Shown: in pieces, positions 1-5,305 of the stretch
How the letters are laid out: every line of letters starts with the position of its first letter
How positions within the stretch are numbered: the first letter of the stretch is position 1
Source of the DNA: Candidatus Zixiibacteriota bacterium
GTDB taxonomy: Bacteria > Zixibacteria > MSB-5A5 > WJJR01
Assembly (NCBI GenBank): GCA_020058315.1
Contig: JAGVEK010000007.1
Location: forward strand, 1 to 6,205
DNA: 6,205 nt
Direction: 5' to 3'
Translations under genes and position numbers: made by a program
The notes under the pieces: generated by a model
What the model was told of the DNA's origin: nothing
Databases searched by the model: none
The model's input: the letters and a program-made list of their open reading frames with translations, nothing else

Positions 1-222
1 AAGAAGTCTGCTCGGTTAGCCCCGACGCTCCCGGAGAAGCTGGAACGACAGCGCACCGCCCAAACCCTGGAAGGCAAGCGGGAGGAAGCCTGGCGCGCCT
101 ATGACCAGGCCAGCCGGGAGATCGACCGGCAGAAAGATAACCTGCTCGACGAAATCAGCCGACGGCTGGAGCAGCGGATTGAACAGGAACAGCTCTTCAC
201 CCTGCGCTGGAAACTCATGTGA
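1..222 (+). CDS. SNF2-type DEAD/DEAH helicase, C-terminal end (partial, 5' end outside window)
   Basis: Frame 1 is open from the first base to the TGA at 220-222 and gives 73 residues. The peptide is rich in charged residues and reads as one long amphipathic, probably coiled-coil helix (LEGKREEAWRAYDQASREID, then a K/D/E/R-rich stretch), closing with LFTLRWKLM. This charged helix plus a terminal aromatic 'F-T-x-R-W' strand is what I recall at the C-terminus of the roughly 1000-residue SNF2/DEAD-like helicases that accompany type III restriction and DISARM-like loci. No helicase motif lies inside the window, so the call rests on the tail and on the neighbours. GC3 is high (56 of 73 codons), like Mod and Res and unlike the next gene. 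The gene ends 54 nt before the DUF262 gene, on the same strand. An alternative is another coiled-coil defence protein. I am fairly sure that it is coding, and less sure of the family. Confidence 0.68.
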   Translation, partial: KKSARLAPTLPEKLERQRTAQTLEGKREEAWRAYDQASREIDRQKDNLLDEISRRLEQRIEQEQLFTLRWKLM

Positions 223-276
223 GCCACGAAACAATTCATCTGTTAACAACAATGCTGTAACGATAAGGACAAAGCA

Positions 277-2370
277 ATGAAAGCCAACGAAGCCAAGCTG
301 CTGGCCCTCCTCGATAAATCGCCGCAGTTCATCATACCCATTTACCAACGTTCCTATAGCTGGACCGAGAAGGAATGCCTCCAATTATGGAAAGACATAA
401 TGCGCACTGGTTGTAGTGATACGGTATCGGCTCATTTTGTCGGCTCCATAGTGTACATCGAGGAAGGGCGGGGTACCATTTCGATTAAATCGCCCCTGTT
501 GGTAATCGATGGCCAGCAGCGGCTCACTACCGTAATGCTCTTACTCGAAGCACTGGCCCGAAGCCTGGGTGAGAGGGAGCCGCTGGATGGTTTCTCCGCC
601 AAGAAGCTGCGCAACTACTATCTCGTCAACCAAAATGAAGATGGTGAACGAAGATATAAGCTGATACTTTCCCAAACTGACAAGGCCTCACTGATGGCCT
701 TGGTAGATCAACGCCCTAAGCCGAAGGAATACTCTATCCGGGTGGAGGCCAACTTTGAGTTCTTCAAAGATCGGGTAGCCGAATCCAGAGATAACCTGGA
801 AGCGCTCTGTAAGGGTCTGGCAAAGCTTGTCATCGTGGACATCTCGCTCAATCGCGATCATGACAACCCACAGCTCATCTTCGAGAGCCTCAACTCCACA
901 GGGCGTGAGCTGAGCCAAGCCGATCTGATCCGCAACTTCATCCTGATGGGCCTGGAGCCGCAGCAACAGACCAGACTTTACGAACAGTATTGGCGGCCCA
1001 TGGAAGTGGACTTCGGGCAGGAGGGCTACTCTACGCACTTCGACAGTTTCATGCGCCACTACTTGACGGTGAGGACGGGCGAGATCCCGAACATGCGCGA
1101 GGTGTATGAGGCGTTCAAAAAATATGCCCGCTCGCCCAAGGTAACTGGCGTTGAGTCTTTGGTGGCAGACATCCGCTCCTTCGCCGGTTACTACTGCGCC
1201 ATGGCCCTGGGCGCTCAACCAGACTCGGATCTCAAGGCGGTATTTCACAACATCCGCGAATTGAAAGTGGATGTAGCCTTTCCCCTCCTGCTGGAGCTTT
1301 ATCACGACTACACCCAGCAAGTGCTTGCCAAGAGCGAGCTACTCCAGGCGTCAAGGCTGGTGGAAAGCTATGTGTTCCGACGCGCCGTATGCGGCATCCC
1401 CACCAATTCGATGAATAAGACTTTCGCGACCTTTGGGCGCGAACTGAAAAAGGATCGGTATTTGGAGAGCATTCAGGCAAACTTCTTATTGTTACCATCC
1501 TATCGTCGGTTTCCCACCGATGATGAGTTCAAACGGGAACTCCAGCTCAAAGATCTCTATAACTTCCGCAGCCGAAGCTACTGGCTCCGCCGGCTGGAAA
1601 ATCACGGCCGCAAGGAATGGGTGCCGGTGGCTGAGTACACCATCGAGCATATCATGCCGCAGAATAAGGATTTGTCCGCCCAATGGAAAGCCGAGCTTGG
1701 CCCGGATTGGGAGCGCATACAGCAGACCTACCTGCACACCCTTGGCAATTTGACATTGACCGGTTACAACCCGGAATACAGCGACCGAACTTTTCTCGAT
1801 AAACGCAATATGAAAGGCGGGTTTAGAGAGAGCCCACTGCGCTTGAACCAGGGACTATGCGAGGTCGATCATTGGAACGAGGAGACAATCCGGCAGCGGG
1901 GGGAACGATTGGCGGCCCAAGCAGTGAATGTCTGGCCCGAGCCTAAGTTGGAAGCGGAGGTCTTGGAGGTCTATAAGCCGACGGCGCCGGCAGTCGGTTA
2001 TACCATCGATGATCACCCCTTCTTGGCCGCTGGTCCGATGCACGAATTGTTTGAGGCGTTTCGCAGGCAGGTGCTGGCGCTCGATCCGTGCGTGACGGAG
2101 CAGTTCTTGAAGTTCTACGTGGCTTACAAGGCGGAGACGAATTTCGTGGATGTCATCCCGCAAGCAAAACGGCTAATATTTTCGCTGAATATAAAATTCC
2201 CAGAGATCAGCGACCCCAAGGGGATCTGCAAGGACGTGACTGGCCTCAATCGTTGGGGTAACGGTGATGTGGAAGTCGGATTGTCTTCCATGGAAGAGTT
2301 GCCCTATGTCATGGGGTTGGTCCGGCAATCATTCGAACGGCAGATGGGTAATGGCAGTGAAAGCGAGTAA
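277..2370 (+). CDS. DUF262/DUF1524 (GmrSD-like) modification-dependent nuclease with C-terminal DUF5655 domain
   Basis: This 697-residue protein is a probable NTP-dependent nuclease that attacks modified foreign DNA, as in the GmrSD, BrxU and SspE families. The DUF262 (ParB/sulfiredoxin-like) domain shows IPIYQRSYSW at residues 20-29, the nucleotide-binding signature DGQQR at 78-82 and FESLNSTGRELSQADLIRN at 202-220. A mostly helical middle section follows. The DUF1524 HNH-type nuclease region has TIEHIMPQ at 455-462 (H458, P461), LGNLTLTGYN at 489-498 and a basic DKR at 508-510, so the catalytic elements look intact. Residues from about 587 to 690 match the DUF5655 pattern (LFEAFRRQVLALDP, then FLKFYVAYK, then a W-G-N-G-D segment). 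The function of that domain is not established. The start is supported by AAGGA at 265-269, 7 nt upstream of the ATG. Codon use is less GC-biased than Mod or Res (GC3 58/95 in codons 277-561), which suggests separate acquisition. The family call is firm; the exact target modification cannot be read from sequence. Confidence 0.93.
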   Translation: MKANEAKLLALLDKSPQFIIPIYQRSYSWTEKECLQLWKDIMRTGCSDTVSAHFVGSIVYIEEGRGTISIKSPLLVIDGQQRLTTVMLLLEALARSLGEREPLDGFSAKKLRNYYLVNQNEDGERRYKLILSQTDKASLMALVDQRPKPKEYSIRVEANFEFFKDRVAESRDNLEALCKGLAKLVIVDISLNRDHDNPQLIFESLNSTGRELSQADLIRNFILMGLEPQQQTRLYEQYWRPMEVDFGQEGYSTHFDSFMRHYLTVRTGEIPNMREVYEAFKKYARSPKVTGVESLVADIRSFAGYYCAMALGAQPDSDLKAVFHNIRELKVDVAFPLLLELYHDYTQQVLAKSELLQASRLVESYVFRRAVCGIPTNSMNKTFATFGRELKKDRYLESIQANFLLLPSYRRFPTDDEFKRELQLKDLYNFRSRSYWLRRLENHGRKEWVPVAEYTIEHIMPQNKDLSAQWKAELGPDWERIQQTYLHTLGNLTLTGYNPEYSDRTFLDKRNMKGGFRESPLRLNQGLCEVDHWNEETIRQRGERLAAQAVNVWPEPKLEAEVLEVYKPTAPAVGYTIDDHPFLAAGPMHELFEAFRRQVLALDPCVTEQFLKFYVAYKAETNFVDVIPQAKRLIFSLNIKFPEISDPKGICKDVTGLNRWGNGDVEVGLSSMEELPYVMGLVRQSFERQMGNGSESE

Positions 2371-2395
2371 CATGATTTGCTAAGAGGAATAGGTT

Positions 2396-4255
2396 ATGAC
2401 CGACCAACCCGAAAAGTTTGACCTGCGCTCCCAGGGGATTGCCGAAGAGAAGCGGCAGGGACTATTGCGCTTGTTCCCTGAGGTCAACACCGAAGGCGGC
2501 AAGATTGATTTTGACCGGCTGAAGCTGACCTTGGGCGAGACGTTGGACGTGGGCAAGGAGCGCTACGGCATGACCTGGCCGGGGAAGTCCGAGTGCTTCA
2601 AGACCATCCAGGCGCCGAGCCTGGGGACCCTCCGTCCCTCCCCGGAAGAGAGCGTCAACTTCGACACCACCGAGAACTTGATCATCGAAGGCGACAATCT
2701 GGAAGTGCTGAAGCTTTTGCAGAAGTCCTATCTGGGCAAGGTGAAGATGATTTACATCGACCCGCCCTTCAATACCGGCAACGACTTCATCTACCCCGAC
2801 AATTATACCGAATCACTGCAAACCTACCTTGAGTACACCGGCCAGGTGGACTCCCAGGGCAAGAAGTTCGGCACCAACACCGACGCCGACGGCCGCTTTC
2901 ACTCCAAGTGGCTGAATATGATGTACCCGCGGTTGTATCTGGCGAGGAACTTGCTTAGAGATGATGGAGTCCTCTTTGTCAGCATCGACGACCATGAGAA
3001 TGACAATCTTCGGAAGCTCTGCGGCGAGATCTTCGGTGAGGAGGCTCTTATCGGCACCATTGTATGGCGCAGGCGCCAAGTATCTGACAACCGAAACCTC
3101 ACCAACTTCTCCACAGATCACGAGTACGTTCTATCCATAGCGAGAACGAACACCGCGCTGATGGGGCAACCAAAGGATCTATCGAAGTACTCCAACCCTG
3201 ACGACGATCCGCGCGGTCCCTGGATGAGTGACAACCTCACTGGGTTAGCGAACGCACGGGAGAGACCGAACTTGCACTATGACATCGTGCATCCCGTCAC
3301 GGGTGTTAAATACCCTCCACTGTCATCCCGTGGTTGGTGCTATGAAAAACAACGAATGCTTCGTCTTGTTGAAGAGAATCGTATCTTATGGCCAAGTAAA
3401 CCGGATGGCCGCCCGAGACTTAAACGATTCCTCAACGAGATTCGGAGCCAATTCACTGGCTTCTCCTCAGTTCAGGATCCGGGCTTTACTACAGACGGCA
3501 CTCGCGATCTGGAAGAGCTGTTTGGCGAGAAGACATTGGGGTTTCCAAAACCCAGGAAGCTTGTCTCTAAGTTGCTGGCACAAGCAACAACTGCGGGAAC
3601 GAATGATCTCGTTCTGGACTTTTTTGCAGGCTCAGGCACCACCGCCCACGCCGTCCTCGATCTGAATAATCAGGATGGCGGCAATCGCAAGTTCATCCTC
3701 GTCCAGCTCCCCGAGCCCACGGGCCGTGAGGATTACCCCACCATCGCCGACATCGCCAAGGAGCGTGTCCGCCGCGTCATTATGAAGCTCAACGACGAAG
3801 ACAAGGCGAAGCTCGACTTAAACGATGCCAGCAAGCAGGGCCGGGGTTTCCGGGTTTTCAAACTGGCCGAGTCCAACTTCATGCCCTGGAACGCTGAGGT
3901 GCCGCACGACACGCCAGCGCTGGAACGCCAGCTCGAGATGCACGTGGATCACATCCGAGAGGGCCGCACGGCTGATGACATCCTCTACGAAATCCTGCTC
4001 AAGAGCGGCTTCCCCCTCACCACGCCGGTGGAGACGATCACCCTGGCGGGTTTAACCGTCAACTCCGTGGCTGGCGGGGCGCTCTTAATCTGCCTGGAGC
4101 GGGCCCTGACCCTGGAACTCATCCGGGCAATGGCGGAACAGAAACCTGAACGGGTGGTCTGCCTGGACGAAGGCTTCGCCGGCAACGACCAGCTCAAGGC
4201 CAATGCCGTGCAGATTTTCAAAACCAAGGGCGTCACCAGCTTCAAGACCGTGTAG
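2396..4255 (+). CDS. mod: Type III restriction-modification system DNA methyltransferase (Mod), N6-adenine, beta class
   Basis: Mod transfers a methyl group from S-adenosylmethionine to adenine on one strand of an asymmetric site, and also supplies target recognition to the Mod-Res complex. It has 619 residues, close to the roughly 600-650 usual for the family. The N-terminus (FDRLKLTLG, then KERYGMTWPGK at 54-64) is typical of type III Mod. The catalytic motif IV is DPPFNTGNDF at 122-131, a DPPF variant of DPPY. A variable target-recognition region covers roughly 220-380, and FPKPRKLVSKLL (383-394) precedes the SAM-binding motif I, DFFAGSGTT at 408-416. Motif IV before motif I is the beta-class order. 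GAGGA at 2384-2388 lies 7 nt before the ATG, and the gap to the DUF262 gene is 25 nt. GC3 drops sharply in the central third, suggesting a swapped recognition domain. No simple-sequence repeat is present, so slippage-driven phase variation is not indicated. All key motifs are intact. Confidence 0.96.
   Translation: MTDQPEKFDLRSQGIAEEKRQGLLRLFPEVNTEGGKIDFDRLKLTLGETLDVGKERYGMTWPGKSECFKTIQAPSLGTLRPSPEESVNFDTTENLIIEGDNLEVLKLLQKSYLGKVKMIYIDPPFNTGNDFIYPDNYTESLQTYLEYTGQVDSQGKKFGTNTDADGRFHSKWLNMMYPRLYLARNLLRDDGVLFVSIDDHENDNLRKLCGEIFGEEALIGTIVWRRRQVSDNRNLTNFSTDHEYVLSIARTNTALMGQPKDLSKYSNPDDDPRGPWMSDNLTGLANARERPNLHYDIVHPVTGVKYPPLSSRGWCYEKQRMLRLVEENRILWPSKPDGRPRLKRFLNEIRSQFTGFSSVQDPGFTTDGTRDLEELFGEKTLGFPKPRKLVSKLLAQATTAGTNDLVLDFFAGSGTTAHAVLDLNNQDGGNRKFILVQLPEPTGREDYPTIADIAKERVRRVIMKLNDEDKAKLDLNDASKQGRGFRVFKLAESNFMPWNAEVPHDTPALERQLEMHVDHIREGRTADDILYEILLKSGFPLTTPVETITLAGLTVNSVAGGALLICLERALTLELIRAMAEQKPERVVCLDEGFAGNDQLKANAVQIFKTKGVTSFKTV
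2950..3640 (+). other. Low-GC3 central block of mod covering the target-recognition domain (probable recombinant segment)
   Basis: This lies inside the mod reading frame and is not a separate gene. By hand count, GC3 is 68/82 in codons 2639-2884, 101/180 in codons 3056-3595 and 70/86 in codons 3644-3901. The A/T-ending codons begin near TTG CTT AGA GAT GAT GGA at about 2950 and stop just after the motif I codons at about 3640. The low block therefore spans the target-recognition domain and ends within conserved motifs, where homologous crossovers between mod alleles are expected. The edges are approximate. Recombination is inferred; the composition shift is seen. Confidence 0.6.
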
Positions 4256-4262
4256 GGGGAGG
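4256..4262 (+). promoter_or_regulatory. Ribosome binding site of the RhuM gene, directly after the mod stop
   Basis: The purine run GGGGAGG directly follows the mod TAG at 4253-4255 and ends only 2 nt before the RhuM ATG at 4265. If the GGGGGA part (4255-4260, which includes the G of the stop codon) pairs with 16S rRNA, the spacing is 4 nt, which is short. The arrangement places ribosomes terminating on mod at the RhuM initiation site and suggests translational coupling. Confidence 0.6.
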
Positions 4263-4264
4263 CG

Positions 4265-5305
4265 ATGAAGAAAGGCGAGCAACCGCAAGAAGGCGAGATC
4301 ATCCTCTACACCACACCGGAAGGCACCGCCAGGGTAGAAGTCTTCTTTCAAGACGAAACCTTCTGGCTTAGCCAGCGCCGCATGGCTGACCTGTTCGGGG
4401 TGGAAGTCCCCACCATCAACTATCATCTCAAGGAGATTTATAAATCCGGCGAGCTGAGCGAAGCGGCAACTATTCGAAAAATTCGAATAGTTCAAGAGGA
4501 AGGCAAGCGTCCGGTCACCAGAGAGGTGGATTTCTATAACCTGGACGCCATCATCGCGGTGGGTTACCGGGTCAACAGCCGTCAGGCCACCCAGTTCCGC
4601 ATCTGGGCCACTCATATTCTCCGTGAGTTTATCATCAAGGGCTTCGCTCTGGACGATGAACGGCTTAAGCAGGGCAAGCGGTTCGGCAAGGATTATTTTG
4701 ACGAACTGCTCGAACGAATCCGAGAAATCCGGGCCAGCGAGCGGCGCTTCTACCTCAAGATCACCGATATCTACGAGCAATGCAGCATTGATTACGACAA
4801 GAATGCGGAGACCACCCAGACCTTTTTCAAAATGGTTCAGAATAAGCTCCACTGGGCCGTTACCAGTAAAACCGCGGCTGAGATCATTGCCGAGCGGGCT
4901 GACGCAAGTAAGCCTCACATGGGTCTGATGACCTGGAAGAAAGCCCCTTCCGGGAAGATTCTCAAGTCTGATGTGGTGGTGGCCAAGAACTACCTGGTCG
5001 AGAAAGAGATCAAGGAGTTGGAACGCATTGTCAGCATGTATCTGGACTATGCTGAAAACCAGGCAGCCCGACAGATTCCGATGAAGATGCTGGATTGGGT
5101 TATAAAGCTCGATGCCTTTCTGCAATTCAACGAGTATGAGATCCTGGACGATGCGGGCAAGGTCTCTCACGAGGTGGCAAAGCAGCTTGCCACAGAACAA
5201 TATGCCAAATTCAGGGTAACCCAAGACCGCTCATTTGAGAGCGATTTTGAGCGCGCGGCGAAGAGGATCACGACACGGAAGCGGAAAAGAGGGGAAGATA
5301 ATTGA
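4265..5305 (+). CDS. RhuM family protein (Virulence_RhuM) encoded between mod and res
   Basis: This 346-residue protein shows the RhuM family signatures in order: ILYTTPEGTARVEVFFQDET (13-32), FWLSQRRMADLFGV (33-46), YNLDAIIAVGYRVNS (91-105), QFRIWATHILREFIIKGF (110-127), LDDERLKQGKRFGKDYFDEL (129-148), IREIRASERRFYLKITDIY (152-170), and a C-terminal block with RIVSMYLDYAE (254-264), MLDWVIKLDAFLQFNEYE (275-292) and KFRVTQDRSFESDF (315-328). It ends in a basic tail, RKRKR (338-342). Residues about 37-58 fit a helix-turn-helix spacing (A41, G45, V46, I51), hinting at DNA binding. RhuM was named from Salmonella pathogenicity island 3, but its biochemical role is not established. No enzyme active site is evident. 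It is often seen inserted in restriction-modification operons. Here it begins 9 nt after mod, and its stop overlaps the res start. GC3 (82/120) is below that of mod flanks and res. The family call is firm; the function is unknown. Confidence 0.92.
   Translation: MKKGEQPQEGEIILYTTPEGTARVEVFFQDETFWLSQRRMADLFGVEVPTINYHLKEIYKSGELSEAATIRKIRIVQEEGKRPVTREVDFYNLDAIIAVGYRVNSRQATQFRIWATHILREFIIKGFALDDERLKQGKRFGKDYFDELLERIREIRASERRFYLKITDIYEQCSIDYDKNAETTQTFFKMVQNKLHWAVTSKTAAEIIAERADASKPHMGLMTWKKAPSGKILKSDVVVAKNYLVEKEIKELERIVSMYLDYAENQAARQIPMKMLDWVIKLDAFLQFNEYEILDDAGKVSHEVAKQLATEQYAKFRVTQDRSFESDFERAAKRITTRKRKRGEDN
4468..4492. repeat. Perfect 11-bp inverted repeat with AAA spacer inside the RhuM gene
   Basis: The left arm AACTATTCGAA (4468-4478) is the exact reverse complement of the right arm TTCGAATAGTT (4482-4492), separated by AAA. 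It encodes the third base of A68 through V76 of RhuM. Ten codons in a row here (GCA through CAA) end in A or T in a gene that otherwise prefers G/C-ending codons. It could form an mRNA hairpin or a symmetric protein-binding site. The sequence symmetry is certain; any function is inferred. Confidence 0.85.
5290..5294 (+). promoter_or_regulatory. Ribosome binding site that fixes the TTG start of res
   Basis: AGGGG within the last RhuM codons lies 7 nt upstream of the TTG at 5302. In the res frame a TAA stop occupies 5299-5301, so no start further upstream is possible, and the next in-frame ATG (5632) lies just before the Walker A region. The site therefore decides the start. Confidence 0.75.

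Noticed and set aside
223..276. Promoter or operator in the gap before the DUF262 gene, including the small palindrome TGTTAACA at 241-248
   Set aside because: I could not find a convincing -35/-10 pair. An 8-bp AT-rich palindrome is too short to claim as an operator. Only the ribosome binding site (265-269) is supported.
688..1320. Antisense frame of 210 codons within the DUF262 gene
   Set aside because: There is no family resemblance and no plausible ribosome site, and it lies fully opposite a conserved domain.
2396..4255. Simple-sequence repeats that would make mod phase-variable (phasevarion)
   Set aside because: I scanned the gene and saw no tetra- or pentanucleotide tandem repeats or long homopolymers.
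4255..4259. G5 tract at the mod/RhuM junction as a phase-variation site
   Set aside because: Five G residues are too short for frequent slippage, and they lie at the stop codon and SD, where a one-base change would not switch a gene off.
4268..4296. Near-direct repeat (AAGAAAGGCGAG / AAGAAGGCGAG) at the start of RhuM
   Set aside because: It is short and imperfect, and explained by K/E/G-rich coding. No functional claim is warranted.
4085..5224. Long antisense frame (379 codons) opposite the end of mod and RhuM
   Set aside because: Its translation shows no recognisable domain. It lies opposite two well-supported genes, and long open antisense frames are expected opposite GC3-rich coding sequence.
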